64,000 nucleotides of DNA from Stenotrophomonas rhizophila. GTDB lineage: Bacteria; Pseudomonadota; Gammaproteobacteria; Xanthomonadales; Xanthomonadaceae. Position numbers and translations under genes: made by a program. The DNA lies in contig NZ_JACWUO010000004.1 in NCBI RefSeq assembly GCF_020857975.1, positions 124,001-188,000 of the forward strand. The letters are read 5' to 3'. The notes under the pieces are model-generated. The model made no database searches. It was not told the origin of the DNA and saw nothing but the letters and a program-made list of their open reading frames with translations. Positions 36,859-45,547 of this stretch are shown piece by piece (within the stretch, counting starts at the first letter, position 1; every line of letters begins with the position of its first letter).

Positions 36859-38387
36859 AGGTCGAACTTGATGCCCTGGGCCAGCGGCAGTGAATCGGAG
36901 TAGTTGATGGTGTTGGTCTGGCGGCGCATATACACCTTCCACGCATCCGAACCCGATTCACGGCCGCCGCCGGTGTCCTTCTCCCCGCCGAACGCACCGC
37001 CGATCTCCGCGCCGGAGGTGCCGATGTTGACGTTGGCGATGCCGCAGTCCGAACCGGCCGCCGACAGGAAGCGCTCGGCCACCTTCAGGTTGGTGGTGAA
37101 GATCGACGAGGACAGGCCTTGCGGCACGCCGTTCTGCATGTCGATGGCTTCATCGAGCGTGCTGTACTTCATCACGTACAGGATCGGCGCGAAGGTTTCG
37201 TGCTGCACCACTTCGTCGCTGTTGTTCAACCCGGTCACGATCGCCGGCAGCACGAAGTTGCCGGGGCGGTCGATGCGGGTGCCGCCGGTCTGGACGGTGC
37301 CGCCACTGGCCTTGGCCTTCTCGATCGAGGCCAGGAACTGCTGCACGGCGCCTTCGCTGTTGAGCGGGCCCATCAGGTTGGCCGGGTCGGTCGGGTCGCC
37401 GATCTTGCCTGCCACCTGCTGGTACGCCTTGACCAGGGTGGCCAGCACGTCGTCGTGGATGGATTCATGCACGATCAGGCGGCGGGTGGTGGTGCAGCGT
37501 TGGCCGGCAGTACCCACCGCGCCGAACACGATGCCGGGGATGGCCAGCTTCAGGTCGGCGGTTTCATCCAGGATGATCGCGTTGTTGCCGCCCAGTTCCA
37601 GCAGGCAGCGGCCCAGGCGGTGGGCGACCTTCTCGGCGACCTGGCGGCCGACCTGGGTCGAGCCGGTGAAGCTGATCAGCGGCACGCGCTTGTCGGCCAC
37701 CATCTTCTGCGACAGCTCGGTGCCGGCATCGTTGATCAGGAAGAACAGGTCCGGGAAGCCGCCCTCGCGCAGCGCCGCGTTGCAGATCTTCATCGAGGCA
37801 ATGGCGGTCAGCGGGGTCTTGTTGGACGGCTTCCACAGGCAGATGTCGCCGCAGACGGTGGCCAGGAACGCATTCCACGCCCACACCGCAACCGGGAAGT
37901 TGAACGCGCTGATGATGCCGACCAGGCCCAGCGGCTGGTACTGCTCGTACATGCGGTGGCCGGGGCGCTCGGAATGCATGGTGTAGCCGTACAGCATGCG
38001 GCTCTGGCCCACGGCGAAGTCGGCGATGTCGATCATCTCCTGCACTTCGCCATCGCCTTCGGGCTTGCTCTTGCCCATTTCCAGCGCGACCAGCGAACCC
38101 AGCGCATCCTTGTGCGCGCGCAGCGCTTCGCCGCACAGGCGCACTGCTTCGCCGCGGCGCGGGGCCGGGGTGGTGCGCCACACTTTGAAGGCTTCCTGGG
38201 CACGCGCGATGATGGTTTCGTAATCGGCGTCGGTGGTGGCGTGCACGGTGGCGATCGCTTCACCGGTGGTCGGGTTGAGCGGGGTGATCACCCCGGCGCT
38301 GGTGGCGCTGGACCACTGGCCGTTGCCGAGGTAGGTGCCAGCGTTGGTCGCGTCCAGGCCAAGGGCCTTGAGCAGCTCAGAGGACAT
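36855..38387 (-). CDS. amaB: ALDH7-type aldehyde dehydrogenase (L-piperidine-6-carboxylate dehydrogenase)
   Basis: 510 residues, ALDH7A1/AmaB branch of aldehyde dehydrogenases. Active-site glutamate in [12 protein letters not shown] and nucleophilic cysteine in [11 protein letters not shown] are present; the GGNN variant and [14 protein letters not shown] are typical of ALDH7. AmaB oxidises L-piperidine-6-carboxylate (the cyclic form of 2-aminoadipate semialdehyde) to 2-aminoadipate in lysine catabolism. Coupled to an SDR gene. Start ATG is followed directly by the usual N-terminus. Confidence 0.88.
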   Translation of the reverse strand: MSSELLKALGLDATNAGTYLGNGQWSSATSAGVITPLNPTTGEAIATVHATTDADYETIIARAQEAFKVWRTTPAPRRGEAVRLCGEALRAHKDALGSLVALEMGKSKPEGDGEVQEMIDIADFAVGQSRMLYGYTMHSERPGHRMYEQYQPLGLVGIISAFNFPVAVWAWNAFLATVCGDICLWKPSNKTPLTAIASMKICNAALREGGFPDLFFLINDAGTELSQKMVADKRVPLISFTGSTQVGRQVAEKVAHRLGRCLLELGGNNAIILDETADLKLAIPGIVFGAVGTAGQRCTTTRRLIVHESIHDDVLATLVKAYQQVAGKIGDPTDPANLMGPLNSEGAVQQFLASIEKAKASGGTVQTGGTRIDRPGNFVLPAIVTGLNNSDEVVQHETFAPILYVMKYSTLDEAIDMQNGVPQGLSSSIFTTNLKVAERFLSAAGSDCGIANVNIGTSGAEIGGAFGGEKDTGGGRESGSDAWKVYMRRQTNTINYSDSLPLAQGIKFDL

Positions 38388-38621
38388 GCAAACTCCTGTT
38401 GCGTATCAAAAAAGGGCGCAGCCGCTGGCAGGGTGGGGGCGCGGCATGCAGAACGCCGATTCTAGCAGGGGTAGGTGTGCCGGCTGGCGTGGCCCCGACG
38501 CCGGCGTTGGCCGCTGCGCTGAATGCGCCGACACCCCCGTGCGGCGTGCAACCGCTAGAATGCGCCATTGATCCGGGGCGGCGGCTGCCGTGGCCCGGTC
38601 GTCCCGTCTCCAGGAGTCTGA

Positions 38622-39467
<846 letters not shown>

Positions 39468-39487
39468 TCCGTCAGCGGCACGCAGCG

Positions 39488-39510
39488 CAGCGGCCTTGGT
39501 CCGGCCGCTG
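39488..39510 (+). terminator. Hairpin downstream of kdsA
   Basis: CAGCGGCC (39488-39495) pairs with GGCCGCTG (39503-39510) around a 7-nt loop, 20 nt after the kdsA stop. There is no T-run, so it may be a weak terminator or an RNA-stabilising hairpin. Confidence 0.45.
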
Positions 39511-39589
39511 AATGTGGGTATCCTTCACGGCTGCACCGTGCATCGCGCCGGTGCAGCCCGCGGTCTGGCGACAGCGCAGCACCGTCAAT

Positions 39590-39666
39590 GGCCCCGTAGC
39601 TCAGCTGGATAGAGCGTCCCCCTCCTAAGGGGAAGGTCGCCCGTTCGAATCGGGCCGGGGTCACCA
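39590..39666 (+). tRNA. tRNA-Arg (anticodon CCT)
   Basis: 77 nt including the encoded CCA. Acceptor arms GGCCCCG/CGGGGTC, D-stem GCTC/GAGC, and an anticodon stem TCCCC/GGGGA around the loop CTCCTAA (anticodon CCT, reading AGG). The T-arm is GCCCG-TTCGAAT-CGGGC. All stems pair with only one G-T wobble. The 269 nt downstream contain no integrase or gene. Confidence 0.96.
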
Positions 39667-39935
39667 TATTTCAAGCACTTGGGCGGGTCGACGCCAGTGT
39701 ATTTTCCACTGTTACCCATGTATCAACAGGCGTTGGTCATAGTGGTCGCAGCCAGAAATTCACCGTAGCCACGGCTCCATCATCGCCTCTGGGCGCGTAG
39801 TGCGTTGCGGTTGTCGCGTGGTCAGTGAGCAACCGCGCACGCCGCCGTGGTTCACCTGCGATCACCATGTCCGCCGATCGCGTAGTGAAGTTGCGGCGGT
39901 CTACACTGGGCCAAATCGGTCTCGGGACGGGTCGG

Positions 39936-40586
39936 ATGGCAACCAGAGGAAACAGCGCCGCGCGCCTGTGGACGCGCCTGGGGTGGGGGCTGGTGTGGTG
40001 CCTTGCACTGGGGATGGGTGCGGAGTTTCTGCTGGAAACCTACCGCAAGTACAGCGTGCTGGATTCGCAGGCCTACCAGATGTTCCTGCTCCGGCGCGGC
40101 TGGCTGTGGACCCATCTGGCCGGCGGCACCATTACCGTCGTGCTGGGCCTGCTGCAGTTCCTGCCACGCCTGCGGCAACGCCATCCGGGCGTGCATCGCT
40201 GGGTCGGGCGGGTCTATCTGTTGGGCATGCTGGTGGCCTGCACCGGCGTGGTGGCCCTGTTGCTGACCTCGCCGGCGCCGGCGCAGATCCTGATGGGCTT
40301 TGCGATCACCGCACTGGCCTGGCTTGCCTCCGCGCTGGCCGGGCTGGTCGCCATCGGTAAGGGGCGGGTGGCTGTCCACCGCCGCTGGATGATCCGCAAT
40401 TACCTGGTCACGCTGGCGCCTGTGCTGTTCCGCCTGGCGCTACCGCTGGCGCTCTGGCTGGGGGTGGTGCCGTCGCCGCAGGTGATTGGTGTGCTGCTGG
40501 TGGCCGCGTGGATGGCGCCGTGGCTGGTGTATGAGGCGTGCCGCCACGCGGCGGGGTGGCTGGGCATTGCGGCCCCGGCCCGATAA
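39936..40586 (+). CDS. DUF2306-like membrane protein
   Basis: 216 residues, six or so membrane helices. The loop RHPGVHRWVGRVYLLGML with paired His/Arg and the later VAVHRRWMIRNY are the DUF2306 signature. Function unknown; the conserved His residues suggest a redox or heme-related role, which is only a guess. The start MATRGNS is chosen just ahead of the first helix; the frame is open further upstream without a ribosome site. Convergent with the next gene (12 nt apart). Confidence 0.8.
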   Translation: MATRGNSAARLWTRLGWGLVWCLALGMGAEFLLETYRKYSVLDSQAYQMFLLRRGWLWTHLAGGTITVVLGLLQFLPRLRQRHPGVHRWVGRVYLLGMLVACTGVVALLLTSPAPAQILMGFAITALAWLASALAGLVAIGKGRVAVHRRWMIRNYLVTLAPVLFRLALPLALWLGVVPSPQVIGVLLVAAWMAPWLVYEACRHAAGWLGIAAPAR

Positions 40587-40598
40587 CAGACGGCGCGG

Positions 40599-41090
40599 TC
40601 AGGGCCGGTCGGCGTTGCCGCAGGCTGTCCGCGTCATCGGAAAATCCACGACCCTGGTGGTGCCATCCACGCTGCCTTCGATCCGGGCGAGCAGCCGCGT
40701 TTGGCCCTGGCGGGTGTAGATCACCCGCTGCGGGAAATCATGGCCGGGCTGTTCGAACGTCGCGCTGGTGTCGCTGATGCGCAGCAGGGGAAACTCGGTC
40801 CGGTCCTGTCCGGCGGGCAGGGCGATGAAGGCCAGGCGTCCATCGGGGGCGTCCAGGTGGCGCAACTGCATGAACTCGAAGTCGACGGTTTTGCCGCCCT
40901 TGATGGTGCGGCCCACGCCCAGCAGGGTGCCGCCGGCCAGTGCGCTCCAGTGCTCGCCCGAGCCGGGCTCGCCGCCATCGCGCGCCCAGCAGCCTTCCAG
41001 CCAGGCCAGCTTGTCGATGTCCTGGGCGGCGGCGTGCGCGTTGCCCATCGACAGGGCCGAAACCACCAGCAATCCCAATGCGCGGTACAT
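40599..41090 (-). CDS. Exported DUF6265-like protein
   Basis: 163 residues with a signal peptide (1-20, ending AHA-AA). The mature part starts IDKLAWLEGCWARDGGEPGS and continues HWSALAGGTLLGVGRTIKGG, the lipocalin-like beta-barrel pattern of the DUF6265 family (WLxGxW). Probably periplasmic ligand binder of unknown specificity. Good ribosome site (GTGAGG) 8 nt before the ATG. Confidence 0.8.
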   Translation of the reverse strand: MYRALGLLVVSALSMGNAHAAAQDIDKLAWLEGCWARDGGEPGSGEHWSALAGGTLLGVGRTIKGGKTVDFEFMQLRHLDAPDGRLAFIALPAGQDRTEFPLLRISDTSATFEQPGHDFPQRVIYTRQGQTRLLARIEGSVDGTTRVVDFPMTRTACGNADRP

Positions 41091-41238
41091 GGTCGGCCTC
41101 ACCTCGAGTGGATGTGGGGCAGCGTAGGCGCCCGGTGCAGGGCCGGCAACACCGATCTTGCGCAGTGGTGGCCGGATCCTCGCCCGGTATTGACGAGGCC
41201 GCCGGCATGCTGGGGCCCGGACAGAAATGGAGACCGCC

Positions 41239-41529
41239 ATGCGTGCACTGCCCATGTCGGCACAGGCAGGACAGCACCCCGTGCCTACGCCCGAACCCCA
41301 GCCACCGCCGGAGACAATGCCGGTGCCCGTAGAAGCGCCCATGCCCGCCGATCCCTCGCCGCGCGAACCGCCCGGCGAGCTGCCACCGGCGCAGGATCCA
41401 GCACCGCTCGATCCGCCGGTCGAAACACCGCCGGCGCAGGATCCACCGCCGACCGACCCGCCGATCGAGGCGCCGCCGGAACAACCGCCGCGCCCGGAAT
41501 CCGCGCTCAGCCCTGCGACAGTTCGCTGA
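41239..41529 (+). CDS. Small proline-rich protein
   Basis: 96 residues, about 35% proline, with a repeated unit of the form PPAQDPxPxDPPxExPP (for example at about 49-64 and 65-80). No signal peptide and no globular domain. An ATG with GGAG about 8 nt upstream was chosen over one 12 nt earlier. The 3' end overlaps the convergent small gene by 23 nt. The strong codon-position bias and ribosome site support a real gene. Function unknown; polyproline II structure likely. Confidence 0.6.
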   Translation: MRALPMSAQAGQHPVPTPEPQPPPETMPVPVEAPMPADPSPREPPGELPPAQDPAPLDPPVETPPAQDPPPTDPPIEAPPEQPPRPESALSPATVR

Positions 41530-41728
41530 TCAGCTGTTTGGCTTCGTCCAGCTCCTTCAGCGCCAGGCGCAGGCCCGCCTTCTTGGTCAGCACGGTGTGC
41601 TGCTCACCGTCGACCTCGATCACTTCCAGCTCGGCCTCGGAGGCGGCGCGGCCGGTGTTGATGCGTAGTTCCCTGGCGCGGTTGCTCAGCAGCAGAACCT
41701 GGATGTCTTCCAAGAGTTGCTTTTCCAT
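41507..41728 (-). CDS. Small conserved-looking hypothetical protein
   Basis: 73 residues, mixed alpha/beta: an N-terminal helix (EKQLLEDIQVLLLSNRAREL), a short beta part (AELEVIEVDGEQHTVLT) and a charged C-terminal helix (ALKELDEAKQLISEL). Very good ribosome site (AAGGAGG, 6-7 nt). No family recognised. It diverges from the PA2169-like gene. Confidence 0.7.
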   Translation of the reverse strand: MEKQLLEDIQVLLLSNRARELRINTGRAASEAELEVIEVDGEQHTVLTKKAGLRLALKELDEAKQLISELSQG

Positions 41729-41966
41729 CTCACCCTCCTTGCGGGCGTTGTTGTCGACAGCTGCAGCGTAACCCAATGGCGCGCACCGCCCCCGGGATGC
41801 ATCGCGTGACGGCCCAGTCGCATGCCGAACACGCGCAGCAAACAAGTGCATGGCGCGCTGCATACCTCACTGAACCGCGTGTTTTGCATGTCACGTGGAC
41901 TTCATTGCCGATGCGGAAAAGTCGTTCCACACCAACACGGGCAATACGCCCCACAGGAGCAACACA

Positions 41967-42416
41967 ATGACCACCGAATCCCGGACCGCGCACAATTTGA
42001 ACGACCTGATCCAGATCGCCCGCGATGGCAAAGACTTCTATACCGAAGCGGCAGGCAAGGTGAAAGACGCCGAGCTGTCGGCGCTGTTCACCCGCATCGC
42101 CGGGGTCAAGGAACAGATGGTGCGCTCGCTCAGCACCAGCGTGCTGGCCGCTGGCGGCACCCCGGCCGAGCACGGCACCGTGGTCGGTTCCATGCAGCAG
42201 TTCTACGGCAAGGTGCGCGCCACCCTGGGCGACACCCAGTACGGCTATGTAGCCGAGCTGGAAGAATCCGAAGACCGCCTGTTGAAGGCGTTCAAGGACA
42301 CCCTCACCGATGCCGACACTTCCCCGGCTGCCCGCGCCGAAGTGCAGCGCCTGCTGCCGCAGGTGCAGGAGTGCCATGCGGTGATGCGTGAGCGCAAGCA
42401 CGCGATGAAGCACTGA
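41967..42416 (+). CDS. PA2169-family four-helix-bundle protein
   Basis: 149 residues, almost entirely helical, with an ferritin-like pattern: LNDLIQIARDGKDFYTEAAG, TRIAGVKEQMVRSLSTSV, EESEDRLLKAFKDTL and LLPQVQECHAVMRERKHA. This is the DUF2383/PA2169 group, often stress-induced; function unclear. CAGGAG lies 7 nt upstream of the chosen ATG. It ends at a strong intrinsic-terminator-like hairpin (42445-42477). Confidence 0.82.
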   Translation: MTTESRTAHNLNDLIQIARDGKDFYTEAAGKVKDAELSALFTRIAGVKEQMVRSLSTSVLAAGGTPAEHGTVVGSMQQFYGKVRATLGDTQYGYVAELEESEDRLLKAFKDTLTDADTSPAARAEVQRLLPQVQECHAVMRERKHAMKH

Positions 42417-42444
42417 ATGCGCTGACGTCGAGCGCGTCGCGTTG

Positions 42445-42477
42445 CCAGGCAGCCCCGGCCGGTCCGGGGCTGCCTGG
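42445..42477 (+). terminator. Strong hairpin terminator after the PA2169-like gene
   Basis: A perfect 14-bp GC-rich stem: CCAGGCAGCCCCGG (42445-42458) pairs with CCGGGGCTGCCTGG (42464-42477) around CCGGT, followed by TTTG. It lies 28 nt after the stop. Confidence 0.75.
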
Positions 42478-42570
42478 TTTGAGTAGACCGCCTGGAGAGG
42501 TCACGCACGCCGGCGTACGGGGGCAGGAGATTTGGTGCATACTCGATTGAAAGAACCGCTTGGATTCGCT

Positions 42571-42858
42571 ATGGAACACATGCGTTGGCTGACGCTTCGT
42601 CTTAGCAACAATCAATCCATCGGACCGAAGGTTCTGTTGGACCTGTGGGCCAATGCCTGCGAGACCAACCAATCGTCGGTGACGCGCGAAACGCTGCCCG
42701 GAAAGTCCACGTCCTACGCGCTGCACGCGCCGACCTCGCTGGCCTACCCGAAGCGGGCCGAACTGCGCATGCGCAAGCTGCTGGAAGAAGCCGGTTACAC
42801 CTTCACGCTGGGCTCGCTGGCCGACCGCCCGGCGCCGCAGCCGGTGCGCTTCCGCTGA
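42571..42858 (+). CDS. Small hypothetical protein
   Basis: 95 residues, basic, no signal or membrane segment. A start at ATG gives MEHMRWLTLRLSNNQSIGPK; an in-frame GTG at 42535 has a better-placed AGGAG and would add 12 residues, so the start is undecided. No family recognised. Its TGA directly abuts the stop of the convergent GNAT gene. Confidence 0.6.
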   Translation: MEHMRWLTLRLSNNQSIGPKVLLDLWANACETNQSSVTRETLPGKSTSYALHAPTSLAYPKRAELRMRKLLEEAGYTFTLGSLADRPAPQPVRFR

Positions 42859-43338
42859 TCAACGCGGCGCCAGCGTGCGCCGCATGATGCGCACCGGGAA
42901 GCCGCCGGCATGCTGGACCGATTCCAACGGCTCCCAGCCCAGCCGCCGGTACAGGCCGCCGTCATCGGCCTGCGTCTGCAGATAGACCTCACGCACGCCC
43001 AACGCCGCTGCGCGCGCCATCAGGTCGTCGATCAGTAGCGCCGCCAGGCCCTGGCCACGGTGCGATGCCTGCACGTAGACCCCGCCCAGCCAGTGCTCGC
43101 GCTCGGGACGCTCGGTGCGTTCGTGGAATTTCAGCTGCGCCGCCGCCACCGGTTCGCCCTGGTCCATGGCGATCAGCAGCAGGGGCAGTTCGGCGTCGTG
43201 CAGGAACACTTCCAGCCGCTGGCACTCGTCGGCCAGGCCGAGCCCTGGCACGTGCCTGCCCCATTCGCTGAAATACCACTGCGCCACCACCGGCAGCAGG
43301 GCGGGGGTGTGGCTGAGCAGGGTGTGTTCGATGGTCAT
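42859..43338 (-). CDS. GNAT-family N-acetyltransferase
   Basis: 159 residues. Motif A reads LGGVYVQASHRGQGLAALLI (RGQGLA pyrophosphate loop); motif B YLQTQADDGGLYRRLGWEPL. The N-terminal part (LLPVVAQWYFSEWG) matches the group of GNATs near AraC or small regulator genes. ATG MTIEHTL is preferred; an upstream ATG would add 21 non-conserved residues. Substrate unknown. Confidence 0.85.
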   Translation of the reverse strand: MTIEHTLLSHTPALLPVVAQWYFSEWGRHVPGLGLADECQRLEVFLHDAELPLLLIAMDQGEPVAAAQLKFHERTERPEREHWLGGVYVQASHRGQGLAALLIDDLMARAAALGVREVYLQTQADDGGLYRRLGWEPLESVQHAGGFPVRIMRRTLAPR

Positions 43339-43518
43339 GGGAGCCAGGGTTGGGGCGGTGGTCGGCAGAAACAGATGGACGGCGGTCACCGCGCAGCGCA
43401 TTCCATGCGGACAGGATTGCCCGGACTATAGCAGCGGCGGCCTGCCACCCCGCCGGATTGCGCCGCCGGGACGGCGCGCGCAGACTCGGGGCGACCCCCT
43501 GCTGCGCCCGATATCCAC

Positions 43519-44247
43519 GTGCCACTATCCGCCGCCGCTTTCAATCTGCGCCGCTATGGCCGCTGTTCCAGCGTGGACCGGCACGACTTCGCGCAGTGGG
43601 TGCTGCCGGTACAGGGCGAGTTGGCCTTCGAACTGGAAGGCCGCAGCGCACGCCTGGACCGGTGGCAGGGCGCGTTCGTGACGCCTACGGCCAGGCATGC
43701 GCAGAGCGCACGCGATCAGGATCGGTTCCTGATCGTGGATTGCCCGGCCACGCTGCTCGACGATGACACGCTGCAGCGCCTGGACCGGCAGCCGGTGCTG
43801 GCATTGCCGGCGCCGGTGCGGGCGATGGCGGAGCGGGTCGGTGCGGGGATGCCGGCGCAGGTGGCGGCCGCCACGGTGGCGCGTGAACTGCCGGTGCTGC
43901 TGCACGCGTTTTCGTTGGCCGGCAGTGCCACCCGGCTGCAGGCGGTGTGCGCGCAGATCGACGCTGCGCCGGGCCAGCCATGGCCGGTGGCGCGGATTGC
44001 CGCGCAGGTGGGGGTCAGCGGCAGCCGCGTACATGCGTTGTTCGCCCGGGCATTCGGGCTCAGCCCGCTGGCCTGGCTCAGTGCCTGCCGCCTGCGCTGG
44101 GCGCGTGGGCAGCTGGCCAACGGCGATCTGCCGATTGCCGCCATCGCCCAGCATGCCGGCTATTCCGAACAGAGCGCGCTGACCCGTGCACTGCGCCGCG
44201 AATGGGGCATGACCCCGGCCGATTACCGGCGCTGTCACCGGCAGTAG
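43519..44247 (+). CDS. AraC-family transcriptional regulator
   Basis: 242 residues: an N-terminal cupin-like ligand domain (about 1-110) and a C-terminal double HTH (about 145-240; IAAQVGVSGSRVHALFARAF, IAAIAQHAGYSEQSALTRAL). GTG start. It precedes a broken EamA transporter gene by 71 nt on the same strand; AraC regulators of this type often control an adjacent exporter, so this one may have lost its partner. Confidence 0.88.
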   Translation: MPLSAAAFNLRRYGRCSSVDRHDFAQWVLPVQGELAFELEGRSARLDRWQGAFVTPTARHAQSARDQDRFLIVDCPATLLDDDTLQRLDRQPVLALPAPVRAMAERVGAGMPAQVAAATVARELPVLLHAFSLAGSATRLQAVCAQIDAAPGQPWPVARIAAQVGVSGSRVHALFARAFGLSPLAWLSACRLRWARGQLANGDLPIAAIAQHAGYSEQSALTRALRREWGMTPADYRRCHRQ

Positions 44248-44318
44248 CCTGGGTCAAGCTCGCCAGCCGCCAGTTGCCTACACTGGCCAATCTTTCCGCT
44301 GGCCGGGCCGCGCGTGCA

Positions 44319-45195
44319 ATGAAACGATCGATGGGGGTGGGCATCGCCAACGGCGTCGCCGCCGGTGCGTTGTGGGGCGTGGTGTTCCTGGCCCCGGCCA
44401 TGCTCGACCGTTTCAGCGCGGTGCAACTGTCGGCCGGCCGTTACCTGGTGTACGGGTTGATCGCGGTCGTGTTGCTGGCGCCGCGCTGGCGGCAACTGCG
44501 CGGCAGTATCGGCAGGGCCGAGTGGCGCGGCCTGCTGTGGTTGAGCCTGGCCGGCAACCTGGTGTATTTCGTGCTGCTGGCCACGGCGGTGCAGTGGGCC
44601 GGCGGCGCGGCGGCTGCGTCGGCTGGCGCCGGCCTTGCTGCTGTGCCTGCTCGGGGTGGCGCTGGTCGGCTACGAAGCGGTGCAGGCCGGGCACGCCGCC
44701 GGTTCGGCCGGGCAGCGCCTGCTCGGCTTGCTGTGCGCGGTGGGGGCGTTGTTGTCGTGGGCGGTCTATTCGATCGGCAACAGCCGTTGGCTGGCGCGGC
44801 GCCCGGACCTGTCCGGCCACGACTGGTCGCTGTTGACCGGGGTGGCCACCGGCGCGCTGGCGCTGCTGTTGGTGCCCGCCGCGTTCATGGCCTCCGGCGC
44901 CAGCCACAGCGCGTCGGCATGGGGCGGGTTCTGGTTGGTCAGCGCCGGCGTGGCGGTGGTGGCCTCGGTGCTCGGCAATGCGTGCTGGAACCGCGCCAGC
45001 CGCCACCTGCCGCTGACCCTGACCGGGCAGATGATGGTGTTCGAAACCCTGTTCGCGCTGCTGTACGGGTTCGGCTGGCAGCAGCGATGGCCGACCCTGA
45101 TGGAAACCGTGGCGATCGGGTGCCTGGTGTCCGGCGTGCTGCTGTGCGCGCATGCGCATCGGCCGCCGCGCGCGGTGGCCGAGCACGTGGGCTGA
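44319..45195 (+). pseudogene. EamA/DMT-family transporter, disrupted by an internal frame-shifting deletion
   Basis: The N-terminal half (MKRSMGVGIANGVAAG to LLATAVQWAGGAAAA) is in one frame up to about 44610. The C-terminal half (LRRLAPALLLCLLGVALVGY to HRPPRAVAEHVG) continues in another frame from about 44611 on. Family members carry roughly 20-25 residues between these points (helix 4 and the following loop with charged residues), so about 60-75 nt plus a frame change seem to be missing. In the first frame translation would run on out of frame to 45287. The simplest reading is a deletion that inactivated the gene; assembly error in this GC-rich stretch is the alternative. Confidence 0.75.
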
Positions 45196-45283
45196 TCGCC
45201 TGCGCTGGCTGGATGGTCTCATTGGCAACTTTTTGTCGACGTTGGCGGCCGATGTCGACCGCATTCTTTTTGCACCGCAGCAC

Positions 45284-45310
45284 TTGACAAGCCCCCCGGC
45301 CGCGTAGTTT
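45284..45310 (+). promoter_or_regulatory. Candidate thr operon promoter
   Basis: TTGACA (45284-45289) is a perfect -35 hexamer; TAGTTT (45305-45310), 15 nt downstream, is a modest -10. Transcription would begin near 45316-45318, only a few nucleotides before the leader-peptide ATG at 45321, so the leader could be translated from a nearly leaderless transcript. Confidence 0.5.
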
Positions 45311-45320
45311 TCTTGAACCC

Positions 45321-45458
45321 ATGGTCCTTGTTGCCGCCACCGCCGAACTGCTCGCCCCCGCTGCTGCGGGCGGTACGGGCGCGTCGATCCGGAGCCGCGG
45401 TACCACCACCATTACCACCGTCACCACTTGCCTGGTGCGGCCCGTCGTCTTCGCGTAA
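45321..45458 (+). CDS. thrL: Threonine operon leader peptide
   Basis: 45 codons, MVLVAATAELLAP ... ending RPVVFA. Codons at 45402-45428 read Thr-Thr-Thr-Ile-Thr-Thr-Val-Thr-Thr: seven threonine codons plus Ile and Val in a row. In enterobacterial thr operons, runs of Thr and Ile codons in the leader stall the ribosome when those charged tRNAs are scarce and so relieve attenuation. The run ends 27 nt before the leader stop, about 45-70 nt before the hairpins at 45473-45542, a geometry suitable for ribosome-controlled refolding. The peptide is longer than E. coli ThrL (21 aa). Confidence 0.85.
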   Translation: MVLVAATAELLAPAAAGGTGASIRSRGTTTITTVTTCLVRPVVFA

Positions 45459-45472
45459 TTTCCGAAAACAAC

Positions 45473-45542
45473 GGCCCCGCACCCGGAACAGGTTGCGGGG
45501 GAGCGCCTTCAACCTGAGCCGACGCGGGGCCTCGAATCGAGG
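45473..45542 (+). promoter_or_regulatory. Alternative hairpins of the thr attenuator, reaching the thrA ribosome site
   Basis: CCCCGCA (45475-45481) can pair with TGCGGGG (45494-45500). The overlapping GGCCCCGC (45473-45480) can instead pair with GCGGGGCC (45524-45531). CCTC (45530-45533) can pair with GAGG (45539-45542), the Shine-Dalgarno of thrA. Pairing of 45473-45480 with 45524-45531 would use part of the anti-SD strand. No T-run follows any stem, so the switch may act on thrA translation or Rho access rather than by intrinsic termination. Confidence 0.6.
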
Positions 45543-45547
45543 TCTAC

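Noticed and set aside
45473..45531. Classical intrinsic terminator in the thr leader
   Set aside because: The stems are strong but none is followed by a run of T, so they are listed as alternative hairpins rather than as a terminator.
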